33,520 nucleotides of DNA from Ettlia oleoabundans. Taxonomy: Eukaryota > Chlorophyta > Chlorophyceae > Chlamydomonadales. Location of the stretch: the NCBI GenBank assembly GCA_019693395.1, contig JAAMXP010001406.1, positions 1 to 33,520 on the forward strand. Direction: 5' to 3'. Below, piece by piece: positions 1 through 10,614 of the stretch. Numbering within the stretch: position 1 is the first letter of the stretch; the number at the start of each line of letters is the position of its first letter. The notes beneath the pieces were generated by a model. The model had not been told where the DNA came from and ran no database searches. It was given only the letters and a program-made list of their open reading frames with translations. The translations under genes and the position numbers were made by a program.

Positions 1-102
1 CACCACCACCACCACCCCACCCTGCTTGTTTGCCCCACCTCTTGCCAGCATTTTCTAAACTGCTGAAGTGCCCTCCCATGTCCCCAACCCCTTCGTAAGC
101 AG

Positions 103-882
103 GCATGTGCACCCGGCAAGTACGCTGATGGGACTGGCGCTGCCGCCTGCAAACACTGCGCCTCCGGCTTCTTCTCGCCAACGGCTGGTGCTGTGACATG
201 TTGGGTGCGAGCTGCGTGCACATTTCGGCTCGAAACCTACCCACCTTTGCTGCTGATGTAGCTGTTGGTGCCCCATACAGCAACCCAGTGGCGTGTTTGA
301 GCACTATCTCTATCCTCACAGTCAAAGAAAACAACCCCACACTATCCCTGCCCTTGAACCTCTGCAGCCATGCCCGCCGGGCTCCTTCAACCCCAAGCGC
401 AAGGCGGCCAAGTGTCAGCTGTGCCCGAGAGGGCGTTTTTCCGACTCAGAAGCATCAGCGGCTTGCAAGGCAAGTTGTGTGGTGCAAATTGGTCTTGCAG
501 CTTGAGGTCCCTGTGCTGGTGGTCACACTCAGTTACCACTGTTGCAATTTGGCATCCCTTGCCATGAGTCACAGTCACCCGTTCACCAGCGTGTGATTAT
601 AGAATCTGAAAGTATCACCCAACCACGCAAGGCACGTGCAGGCTCTGAGGACAAGAGCATGAGACAGCCCACAGCCATCTCTGCATCCCAGACCCGGCAG
701 CTGTCTATCATGCACTGCTTACACCATTCGCACAACTACCTTCACTTGGCTCCTGCGTCTGCTGCTTGCAGGTGTGCCGGAATGCACCACCTGGATCATC
801 CTCGTGCCCCACTGCAAGCTTGTCGTCTAGAAGATCACAGTTGCAGCGGCACCGGCGCTGGCGCACACCGCCATCATCGTAG
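103..882 (+). CDS. Cysteine-rich repeat protein (ephrin-receptor/TNFR-like Cys repeats), 3' end only
   Basis: This is the C-terminal part of a gene that begins left of the window. Three exons can be joined: 103-204, 368-469 and 772-882 (TAG). The translation shows Cys pairs and Gly/Pro spacing typical of GCC2/GCC3 or ephrin-receptor-like repeats: CAPGKYADGTGAAACKHC, then CPPGSF, CQLCPRGRF and CKVCRNAPPGSS. Such repeats occur in large extracellular or lumenal algal proteins, where the Cys residues form short disulphide-bonded modules. The second junction is best explained by a GC donor (AAG|GCAAGT at 467-475), which keeps phase 0 and restores the C-x-x-C spacing. The last about 25 residues are Arg/Ser-rich with no Cys, so the stop is tentative and another intron is possible. 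No membrane segment is visible here. The family is fairly sure; function and full length are unknown. Confidence 0.6.
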
Positions 883-1064
883 TCAGAGCGGTGACCGCCA
901 GAGCTTGCAGGGCTTGTACACAACTCCAACCTGTCGCCGGTAGAACCTGCTCTAGCGCTTACCATCAATCCCATACTATTCTTTCTCTCCAGTGCGTTCC
1001 AGACCTGGCTTTTTGTCCCTTCACGTAAGGATGTATTGATCAGTGATTATGAGGACAACAAGGT

Positions 1065-1069
1065 TGTAA
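1065..1069 (+). promoter_or_regulatory. TGTAA poly(A) signal candidate
   Basis: A TGTAA pentamer, the usual green-algal polyadenylation signal, lies about 180 bp after the tentative stop of the Cys-rich gene and about 100 bp before the SOUL start codon. The position fits the end of the upstream transcript; no experimental support is visible. Confidence 0.35.
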
Positions 1070-1170
1070 TGAACCCAAAGAAAGGAAGCAGAACCCTCTA
1101 CATAATCCCTCCAGCACTTCTCCGACTTATTTTCCTCCAAATCGTGCTGCGCTGCCTTGGAGTTGAAACC

Positions 1171-1836
1171 ATGAGGGCCTTGGTGGGCTATCTGCTGGTC
1201 GTGTTGTGTTTGGGCGCGGCTGCCGCCGTCGCCAAGTCAGACTGGAAAAAGCCCGGCTTTTGCAAGGAGATGGACTGCCCTAGGTTTGAGGAGGTGGGTC
1301 GAGCGTGTTAGGGAGGCCGTCCAAGGCTCCAGCTGTGGCGGAGCACAGCCAGCGGGATAGCTGCTGCCCGGCTGAGGGAAGGTTAATACTGCCTTGGATG
1401 CACAGCAGCAAGCTCCAGCAAGTCCCTTCGGCAACTGGGGTCTCGAACACAGTTCACCACTTTGCTTGGGAAGCGCACTCTGTTTGGCGGAGCTTCAAGT
1501 CGTGCCTTGCCTGCCAAGTGGGGTGCGCGCCTTCCCTCATTCCTGAGCCACATTCCTGACAGGTGGACAAGGCTGACGGATATGCGACCCGCAAATATGA
1601 GTCTGCTATGTGGGTCTACGCGCACTTCAAGGGGGAGGACCCAGAGGAAATGGTGATGAAGGTTAGTCCCGAGCACCAGTCACGGTCGGCCGGCGTGCAT
1701 GCCGGCCATGCCATCGCCAATTGAGCGACACACAGAGGGTGGCTGGGAAAGCTTCTGCTATTTCTAACTACCTTAGCACACACCTAGTACGTCCCTATGT
1801 TTTGCATCAAACAACTACAACCCCCCACCCCCGACC

Positions 1837-1916
<80 letters not shown>

Positions 1917-3545
1917 GGCCCATGCTGAGGTGATATCGTACTTCATGGGAGGGAATAAGGATGAGAAGAATGTCACAATGGGCACCCCCATGGCCCTGAA
2001 CACCTCCTACACCTCGAAGAGAGAAGAAGGCATCTGGGATAGCATTGTGGGCGCATTCGGCAGGAAGGTGTGGGTGGCAAGCACAGTCGCTGCATGTGGT
2101 ACCTCATCTGGCCTTTCCGTTGGGCGGCTGCCTGCCTGCCTGCCTGCCCGCCTGCTTGCCTGCTTGCTCCCACACTTTGCCAGCCTGCTGATGGGTTGTA
2201 TGTCCACCACTGCCTGCATTGAGTGACTCCTCGTCAAGCTGGTCATGGCGATATGCTGCAGAAGAGGAAGGAGTTTGACATGACTCTCAAGATGTTCCTT
2301 CCCTACGAGTAAGTTAACATCAGCACTTGAAGAGCCTTCAAGTTTGGCAAGCTCTCGATCTCGGCAGTCTAAGCGCCGCCTGCTGCCCGCTGCTGACTGA
2401 CCCTCCGCAACCGCGGGCCGGGTCGCGGCCGTGCATGCCCACGCTTGCCCCGCACCCCAGCCCATCCAGCTCAGTGCTCTCTGTTGTCTAAGTGCCGATC
2501 GTCATGCCAGTTTGTGTCCCGTTACTTTAGCTACCAGGAGGGAAAGGAGAAGCCACCCAAGCCCAGCAGCAAGAACGTAAAGATTGACAAGGTGTGTGTG
2601 CTCGCTGCATTGTGCCAGAGCTGGTGTGTTTGGGAGGTGCCTGGCTGTCCCTGCAGAGGTGATGGTGACTGCGCAGGCTCTGCTGAAGACATCAGATAGC
2701 AAAAGCAATGGCATGGTACAGCATGGCGTGAATGCCTCCCTTTCCTAACCTTGCCAATGTATTTCTGCGGTCCCGGTGCAGTTCCCAGAATGGACTGCTC
2801 ACGTGCACGGCTTTGAGGGCTGGCCTACCATGCGCAAGTAAGCTAGGATCGTGCTGTGGTGTGCATGCGATGTTGTGGTTGAGGTAAGCTGTGCTATCTG
2901 GATGGCGCTAGCAAACAAAGTGGCTGATAGTGGCAACCTTCCTGCCACTGGTCCCGACACCTGCTGCCGGCTAGCCTCAGGCTGGCTAATCTTTTCGTGT
3001 GGGCTGTGGGCTTGTGGTTGCAGCTTCAAAGAGCACGCTGAGATGCTGGTAGACTACCTTGATGAAGACAACAAGGAGTACAACGACGACTGGTGCATCT
3101 TCAGGTCAGCAACAAAATGGACTTGCAACACAGTGGAATTGTTATGTGACCTTGAGCTCCTGTATTGCCGTCGCGGTCCGACAAGTTATTAGCAGGTCTG
3201 CAACCGTTGCTGATGCATCCCTTTTTCCTTGTTGGCTGCAGCATTTACGACCCTCCCTGGACTCTTGAGAACAGGTGCGGTGTTGGTGCAGTTGGGGGGC
3301 GGCAGCTACAGAGCAGATAGGGACAAGAGTGGGGCTGTCTGCATGTTTACTAGGCCATGTCTATGTGCAAAGACGTGCCCTGGGCCCATGCAATGCTGCA
3401 GCATCTGTTGTGTGGTTGCTGTCCTGCCCGTACTTCCTAGTCCGTTTGTTGTATTGCCGCATGATGCTGCAGGTACAACGAGGTGCTGTTCCCCGCGGAG
3501 TCTGGCCACAAGCGTAGTGGCCGTTCGGACATCACCTTTGCTTGA
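1171..3545 (+). CDS. SOUL/HEBP-family heme-binding protein with signal peptide
   Basis: Nine exons join in consistent phase: 1171-1293, 1563-1661, 1918-2067, 2262-2308, 2531-2591, 2782-2837, 3024-3104, 3242-3274 and 3473-3545 (TGA), giving about 240 residues. Residues 1-21 (MRALVGYLLVVLCLGAAAAVA) form a cleavable signal peptide. The mature chain starts with the SOUL hallmark pattern CPRFEEVDKADGYATRKYES and keeps the family core, including MGTPMALNT, a FDMTLKMFLP strand and FPEWTAHVHGFEGWPTM. The length is normal for this family. SOUL/p22HBP proteins bind heme or tetrapyrroles, and the signal peptide places this one in the secretory route rather than cytosol or plastid. The ATG at 1171 is chosen because it opens directly on the signal peptide. 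A TGTAA follows the stop. The intron before exon 3 ends in a long ACGC repeat. The family call is strong; the ligand is inferred. Confidence 0.88.
1838..1916. repeat. (GCAC)n tetranucleotide microsatellite at a splice acceptor
   Basis: About 19-20 uninterrupted copies of GCAC end in the acceptor AG of SOUL intron 2 (exon 3 starts at 1918). The repeat fills the place of the usual polypyrimidine tract. Being four bases long, it is open in several frames on both strands and so creates spurious poly-HART and poly-ACVR reading frames. Confidence 0.95.
2128..2167. repeat. Short GCCT-type tetranucleotide repeat
   Basis: An imperfect run of GCCT/GCTT/GCCC units sits inside SOUL intron 3. It is non-coding in the spliced model. 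Confidence 0.85.
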
Positions 3546-3580
3546 AGCAGGCAAACAAGAAACGGAGTGGCTCGGCCCTA

Positions 3581-3585
3581 TGTAA
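3581..3585 (+). promoter_or_regulatory. TGTAA poly(A) signal of the SOUL gene
   Basis: TGTAA occurs 36 bp after the SOUL stop codon on the same strand. A second TGTAA at 3844-3848 could serve a longer 3' UTR. Confidence 0.55.
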
Positions 3586-4344
3586 ACTCTGAAGACTGGG
3601 CCCCACAAGCTGGCACAGCAGCATGTGGCCAAAATTGAGGTCAGCTCATTCTGAGGTTTGGGTCAAGACCTGAGCCCTCCCCACCAATGGCTGGTTCTTC
3701 ATCTCCAGATGGCGGGAGCAGCCTGATAGATAGCGAAGCCATTTCTGTTGCATAATTAGGCAAAGCATCACAGCGGTTTGCAACTTCGAACCATGTACCA
3801 CCAGTGCAGGTGCCCCTGCGCATCCTTATCATCAAGCGGCTGTTGTAACATTTCTTCCCACATGCACAGGGTGGTAAGCGCACAAGGTTGAACCTTAACA
3901 TAGAAGCTGGAAGGAAGTTATTGACACGGCAGCTCAAGCGTCAACAAAGTGCGACATTAGCGGTGTGGATCATTTAGTAGAGCTCAAGAATGGGTGGCAG
4001 TGTGCCTCAACTTGCAGCATGGACGAGCAGAGGGACTTTGGGTTACTGCATTGATAGCTTGCCAGGTGATGGAACGACAGTAAGGGTGAGTGAATGTCGG
4101 CAGATGCTGAAGGTGCAACAATTAAGGGGTTTCTGCAGTAATAAACTTTCTCTGTTAAGAGGCGAGGCAACCCCATATGTCGGCGTAAGGAACACAAACA
4201 TCGTAAAGGCTGGATAATCTGCGCACCGCACGGTATCGCCTAACAAGGGGATTGCAAAAAAATCATGGGAATGAAAAAGAAAGACCAGGCATAGTAGTTT
4301 ACCATGCCATAATTCAGCACAATATACCATAGCAGCAACATGCC
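3586..4344. other. Intergenic stretch between two convergent genes
   Basis: This interval lies between the SOUL 3' end (+) and the CDPK stop codon (-), so it should hold two 3' UTRs. Apart from the extra TGTAA at 3844 I see no convincing coding frame, RNA gene or repeat. No TTACA (TGTAA on the minus strand) was found for the CDPK transcript. Confidence 0.5.
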
Positions 4345-7300
4345 TCAGCTGATGGCGCAGCAAGAGCGCACTGGTGGCCCCTCCTGCCCCACACCCCTCT
4401 GCTGCCGTTTGACGGGCGCCAGGTCATCGTGTGTCAATGATGGCAGCCGGGAAGGGTGGGTGCCCAGCCTGCAGAGCAGGCGCCAGCACAACTCTTTGTA
4501 GCTTGCAAGTAGCTGCAACAGGCAACAATTTGCAACCCTGTGTGCACAAACACAGAACCTGGGCAACACGAAAGGCATGCACGTATGTCCACAACTGCAT
4601 CAACAATGACATGGCCTGCACAGTGAATGTATGCAGAGCCCAAAGTTCAGCGGAAGCACGTCCCCACCTATCCTCAAATAACTCCAAGTCATCCATGGCT
4701 CCACTGGGGGTGCGCAGCATATTGAGGAAGTGCTCGAAATCAATTGGTGGCATTCCTTCATCAACTGACCCGCCAGCATCACCCGCTCCAGCGCCTGGTG
4801 CTGCTGTCGCAGCAGCAAATGGGCTGCCCACACTGACAGCAGCAGCGCCGCTGGTGGCTTCCAGCAGCGCCTGATGCACCGCAGCGTCCACCTGCGCAGG
4901 GTGTTCCCAGAATACGAAGTATTGGTGCTGGCAAATAAGGCTATCAGGAACAGGGAGCGAGCAGGGCACCAGCAAGCGTCATTCAACCTATCAGGCTCTG
5001 CCATCAGAAGCTCTGGGACAGTGAAAGGGCAGGCAGCAACCGTCGATCACCTGCCGCCAACTGCAGAAGTTGCATTGGCCAGCTTCCCGGCTGTGGCCAC
5101 CTGGGTGAGCAGGTTCACCGGAATTGTTTTGTAGCAGCACGTCCCACCCTCCTCACCTCATAAGGCGACAGATGGCTGCCAAAAGCCGCCGCGATTTCTG
5201 CCGCTCCCAGCTGGCCACGACCCCCAGGATCAAGCTCCATAAAGGCACGGCGGGCACATTCCAGCCAGCGGTCCTTGTACGTATCCTGCACAGCACAGCG
5301 TGCCAACAGAGTGATGCCTCTGGACGTAAGCGCAGCAGCAGCAGCAGCAGCATGGCGCAGCACAGCACGACCTCTGCACAGCACAACCACAGCGGCCACG
5401 GCGGAACCCAGTCTGCACTGCAGCAACAGGTGGGACTGGCCACAGATAGACATGGAAACAGAACAGCACGACCAAAACACGGCGATAACTGCAACCATCC
5501 CTTCACCTGGAATGCCTTCCAGTCGATCAATCCCGCCGCCAGCTCCACTCGCGACACCTCCCCTCTATGCTCCACATCCACCACCTCAAACAATTCCTCC
5601 ACCTCAGCCTGTAAGCAGGAAGGAAGACGCATGCAGCCAGGATGGCAGGCCAGCTAATGGCTGACAAGATAAGTAAACTGGGAGGAATGGATGGAGGATG
5701 CAGGAGGTCCATATGCACCCCCCCGCTGATCACAAGCGGAATGGAAGATAGTGGTAGTAATCTAAATTGGGGTAGCGGACAGGAGGGCAACTCGAGGGCA
5801 AGCGGCGCTGCATGCATAGCAACCCTGCCTGACCTCCTGCAAGTGGTAGCCAATCTGCTGCAACGCTTGCTGCAGCTTTTGCCTATCGATCTTTTGCCCT
5901 GCAGGTGGGCAGGCAGACACCAAGGCTTGGCAGTGAGCTAGGGCTTTCAAGGACGGCCTGAGCAAGTGACGGCAAGTGAAAAACCTTGCAAAGTTGGCGC
6001 TCACTTGCCCCCACTTTGGGAAACCACACACATGGCCTTAGCACGTGTATCTTTCCTTTGCAAGCCCAGAGTGGCGGCTGGGCGTCCCACCTGGCTTAAC
6101 ATCCAGCTGATCGAAGAGCTGAGCCAGGCGGTTTGAGTAAGGAGTGGCCACTGGCAGGTACAGAGACGCGCTGCGAACGCTGCCCTCCGGCAGGCCGCCT
6201 GTTGAGGCAGCGAGTGATCTGTTGCTGGCAGCGCGCACCAGCGCCGCTGCACCGCCTCGCCTGCTTCCTTCCGCATCTCGTCCGCCCCACCTGCTTCCGC
6301 CGTGCACGCTGCCACCCCACCTGCTGCCTTCCGCGTCGCGCCCTCCCCACCTGCTGCCGCCGTGCACGCTGCCACCCCGCCTGCTTCCCTCCGCATCGCG
6401 CCCTCCCCACCTGCTGCCGCCGTGCACGCTGCCACCCCGCCTGCTACCCTCCATGTCATGCCCTCCCCACCTGCTGCCGCCATGCACGCTGCCACCCCGC
6501 CGGCTGCCCTCTGCGCTTCTTCCACCACCCACGCTGCCGCCATGCACGCTGCGTTCCAGGCGTACTGCTGCGAGAGCTGCAGAGGCCGCCGCTTTGAACT
6601 TTGCATGCATGCTGCTGCCACCCCCATGTGTGCTGCTGTGGGTGCTGCCCTCCAGTGCTCCAGAACCGCTGCGCTCTGCGATGGCTGCATGGTAAGCCAT
6701 GCCTCCCTTCACGCTCCGCTCCCTGAAAACTGCATATTCAATGCAAGCAGAAAACCGCATCCCAGCCTTTACGTACATCCAACTGGCAGGTAAGATGCTT
6801 CAGTATAGATGTCCTGCAGTGCCCAGCCCGGCTGGGCTGCCTCCTTGCCCCGTCCCTAGCCTAGTCACCACAATTTCTCCCCTACCAGCACTGAGTTAAT
6901 GCACAACCAATAGGGTTGCCTAGGCTTGTACCGTAGCCAATCAACAAGGGGGCTAAATAGCGTGATGTTGAGGACAGAGCGCGGGATAAGATGTGGTGGG
7001 TCACCTGAGGCTCCGTGTGAGGACGGGTCTGGCCTGAAGTGCATGCTGAGCAGGTCGGCTGCTATGTGCTCCAACACAGTCCGCTTGAACAGGGAGCTCT
7101 GGCCAAAGCGCTGCAGGACAGGCGAAGCAAGTGGGTATGTGATGGCGGTAGGCTGATCACGCTGTCGTCCTAAATGGGGATGATGGCACTGGGCGGAAGG
7201 TACCGCTGGCGTTGGTGGTTCACATGCAGTGTCCGGCAGTGAGCTTGTTCTTGTGTAGGAGGATTGCCCCGACATGTAGACGTGCTGGCACGCCAAGCCA

Positions 7301-10063
7301 CCTGTATTCGCTGCACCACGGTCTTATCAAGCGCATTGCCGGCAGCACGATCTCGCCGGTTGCCGCGCAGAAAGGGATGCCGCAAAGCTTCCTCTGCGCT
7401 GGGCCGCTGCAGTGGGGAGGAAGCAGGACACAAGGCACAGCCGCAGCAGGCTCTGGGGACTTGGAGGGAAGGAGGAGGCTCCCACATCATATGAAGGTGC
7501 ACGGTGCAAGGTGGAGGGTGCAGCATACGGTTCAAGCACGACACCCACTTCCTGCAGCAGCAAATCTCCATGGTGGTTTAAGAACCAGCAGGCTCTCCAA
7601 ACGTCGCTTACTAACCAACCGCAGCTAAGCCAGAGAGCCGTCTCTGCAGGCTTGCCTGCAACGGATCTTTCACCAGCAGCGCCTGTATGAAGGCCTGTGC
7701 CTCCTCAGACAGCCCCTGAAATTCCTTTCCGCTTAGGTCCAGCTCCTCAAAACAGATGCTACGGCAGCAACATGGGGATCGGGGGGCCGCATAAGACTTA
7801 AGGGGTTGAGCTCAATTTGGTAGAAGCCACAGCAAAGGAGGGCTGCCAAAGCAGCAAGGAATAACATTGGACCAGGTGGGATGCCTACGAGTTGGTGGAC
7901 ACGACTGCATACTCGAGGGAGTGGACACAGCAGGGAGAGACGTCATTAAAGAACAGCAAGGGGCCCCACACCCACCATCGCAAAGTGCGGGCCAGGTCAG
8001 GCATTTTGGGTGAGATGCGGTCAAGGAAGGGGTAGGCACCTGCGAAACTAGAGTTTTGGGCAGGCATCACCATTTCAGCCAGGACCACCTATAAATTACC
8101 ACGGATTTATGAATGGTAGGAAGAAGAACAGCGCCCCGAAAGCAGCTGCGTTGTCCACCGCCAGCCACTGTGCACCGGGACACGCAGCCATGCTACCCCT
8201 TGGCGTCAGGGCCTGACATGGTCGGCATTGTTGGCACCGCCTACCTCCCTCCTATAAAGGATGATGCTGCGGCTCACCTGTGAGGAGGTAGCAAGCCATC
8301 ACGCCAGCCGCCCACACGTCGCTGACTGGATACCACTTGGCTCGGCAGCACTCGGGTGCCAGATACCTGCAACAATATTGACCAACAGTATTGCAGGTAA
8401 CTGAACTGGTAGTGCAGGTGGCACTGCAGAGTGTGTCCTACCGCTCAGCCGCTCGGTGTATCCTCGCCTGCTGGCCGCCCCATCCACGTCAGTCCCTCCT
8501 CCACTTACCAACAAATAGCTATGCCAACCCAACCAATGTGGCCTGCAGCCACCACCAAAACAACCCCAGCCACCCACCAAGGAGTGCCCTCTGGGTTCAG
8601 CCCCGTTACCGGCAGCTGCTGCGGGTCGTAGTACACTGCCAGGCCAAAGTCTATGGCCTTCAATGGCGAGGCTTCGTCATTGGTCAAAAACAGGAACTGC
8701 ACTAAGGGCACCGAGAAGGGCTGTCGCTCAGCAGCAGGAGGGGCGGCATGAGCAAGAGCCGGGGGCTGAATAATGGCAGGCATAATAGCCACGGATAGCA
8801 ACACCGTGGACTGGCGGAGACAGACCACGCATGTAAGATGACAGTCGAGGAAGCAGGAGGTACTGGAAGCGTTTGCACCTACAGCAGTAACCCCACATCA
8901 TGCTATAGCTATATTTCAACTGTGGAAAACCCGCCCTGAACTCACGTTCTCAGGCTTGACGTCTCTGTGGATGATGCGTTTGGCGTGGCACTGGGCCAGT
9001 GTGCGCAGTATGGCTCGCAAGAAGGAGGCGGCGGTACGCTCACTGTAGTGCCGAGCGCCCTTGGTGCGTGCCAGCAGCTCGCCACCACTGCACAGCTCCA
9101 GAACCTGGCTGAGGCGGAGTTGTCAGCGTAAGGTAAGGGGGTCTGGCAGGTCTGGACATTAGCTGGGAGGTTGTGAAGGACAAATGATGCGGCATGACGC
9201 GGCAGGCGATCCATGCTGAAGGGGAATGGGGTTGAATAGTATGCCGAGATGACAAAAGTTCCGTTAGGTGGAAGGGGCCAACAAGCGGGCTGGAGCCCGG
9301 GAGGCCGACCATCGGCGCTGGGTTCCCATGCTGTGGCAGTGTTACAGCAGCAGAAGCAATGCTCAGCAGCCTCACCAGGTGAACGTGGGTGCTGTCCTCA
9401 TACACTTCCTGCAGGTGGATTACATCCAAGCTGCCCCGCAGAGCCAGCAGTACCTCCACCTGCAGCAAAGAGAGCAAGGAGCAGGGGGGGAAGGGGTCAC
9501 TAAATGAAGCGGGCGACAAAGCAACGAGGACTGTGCGCAGCGTGGAATGAAGGGGCTGGCAGTGGAGTAACTGCAACAGACAATGGGTGGGAGATATTGG
9601 AAGTACTGCGGCCGCTGCTATAAGGGATCAACAGAACCAGCCCCTTCCATTTTCGCCGCGTCTGAAAAGTGTTGGCACATGGAGTCCTCCGGTGCTACAG
9701 CGGCAGCGCAGCGCACCTCCCGTTTGAGGTACGGGATCTGCCCCGCCTTTTTGCGCTCGCTTGCATTGGGGTCATCCAGCACCTTGGGGATGGATTTGAC
9801 TGCCACAGTTCGACCTGCGGATGCAAGCCATACGAGTGGCGGCAGGTGGCGGGGACGGGCGGCAGGGTCGGCAGCGAAGCTGCGGCAACTGCACTGCGCT
9901 GGATCTCTGGCGGTTTGTTGCAACACCAACCTGTCGCCCGGTTGCGAGCGCTTCTCACTACCCCGTTACCGCCCCGCCCTAGCTCCCGCTGTAGTTCATA
10001 GGCCTCGGCAAACCCCGGCTTGTAGCCAAGATGTGGCGCGGCCACCTGCTTTCCTCTAGCCAT
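4345..10063 (-). CDS. Calcium-dependent protein kinase (CDPK-type) with a Gly/Arg/Ser repeat insert
   Basis: Exons in transcript order: 10063-9931, 9814-9717, 9459-9376, 9104-8946, 8696-8578, 8366-8278, 8039-7976, 7758-7656, 7406-7302, 7110-7005, about 6684-6091, 5898-5834, 5608-5507, 5285-5157, 4891-4668 and 4468-4345 (TGA), about 765 residues. The kinase domain (about 23-296) shows the Gly loop GRGGNGVV, VAVK (Lys51), HRDVKPEN (Asp153), DFG (Asp174) and GTPWYLAPE. A helical junction region (RFGQSSLFKRTVLEHIAADLL) follows, then a repeat-coded insert of nearly 200 residues, then a CDPK-like EF-hand region. EF loops 2 and 3 (DVEHRGEVSRVE, DPGGRGQLGAAE) look usable; loops 1 and 4 have lost key ligands. 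There is no Gly2, hence no N-myristoylation. It should phosphorylate Ser/Thr in response to Ca2+. One intron (7656|7655) uses a GC donor. The acceptor of the insert exon (6684, alternative 6675) and the last junction are the least certain points. Confidence 0.82.
6241..6540. repeat. 60-bp coding minisatellite, five units
   Basis: Five consecutive 60-bp units (6241, 6301, 6361, 6421, 6481) differ at a few bases each; the outer two are the most diverged. They lie in the CDPK insert exon. Read on the minus strand in the kinase frame, they encode a 20-residue Gly/Arg/Ser unit of the type GGSRWGGRDAEGSRRGGSVH. The unit length is a multiple of three, so gain or loss of copies keeps the frame. Confidence 0.9.
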
Positions 10064-10614
10064 TAACTAGCGGGGTGCATGAGGCCGTTTACAAACGGCA
10101 GGTACATCCAGACAGCTCTGACCTTTGCACCCGCTGCGGACCAATGGCGGCAAAAAGGCAAATTACATTTATAGCAACGTGAACATGGGATGATCGGCTC
10201 CACAGGGAGCGCTGCCGGCGAACAGAGGTGGCGCCAGCGAGGCGCCTGTCAAGGTTGCCAAGGTAACTGGATGCTGCCTTGCCCCCTCATCTCCCGAGAG
10301 GTGGCCCGTACAGACAGTTCGGCTTTTTTTGCGTTATGCCGTTAAACCGTGAAAAGCCATGTCTGTTGTGTACAGCCCCAGCGGCTTCCATGGCCACTGT
10401 TGCTGTTCAGACGCCATATAAGCAACCCAGCAGCACGAAGGGGTTAGATGGCACCTGCTCGAGACTTCCCTAAAAGTGCTGGTAAGCCATTGATAATCCG
10501 CTTTCTTGAAGCCTTGGAGCAGCGCCCCGTGTTCTGCACTTCCGCCCTCCCCCCTTACGTTCTGATCTCTTCTCTCACCCCCTGCTCTTCCCTGAGCCGG
10601 CCCTGCTGGCCGCA
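10064..10614. promoter_or_regulatory. Divergent promoter region between CDPK and orphan gene A
   Basis: About 550 bp separate the two start codons (10063 on minus, 10615 on plus), so this stretch should carry both promoters. Candidates are CTATAAAT on the minus strand at 10174-10167, about 105 bp before the CDPK ATG, and CATATAAG near 10416 on plus, about 195 bp before the gene A ATG. The pyrimidine-rich leader just before 10615 is conserved upstream of paralogue B (before 13261). No ORF here looks coding. Confidence 0.45.

Noticed and set aside
1721..2003. Poly-HART and poly-ACVR open frames on both strands
   Set aside because: They are created by the (GCAC)n repeat, which is open in several frames. 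The spliced SOUL gene explains the flanks.
6133..6793. Several 150-180 codon plus-strand frames, Pro/Ala/Cys-rich
   Set aside because: They are antisense readings of the 60-bp minisatellite. The minus-strand frame joins in phase to the EF-hand exons of the kinase.
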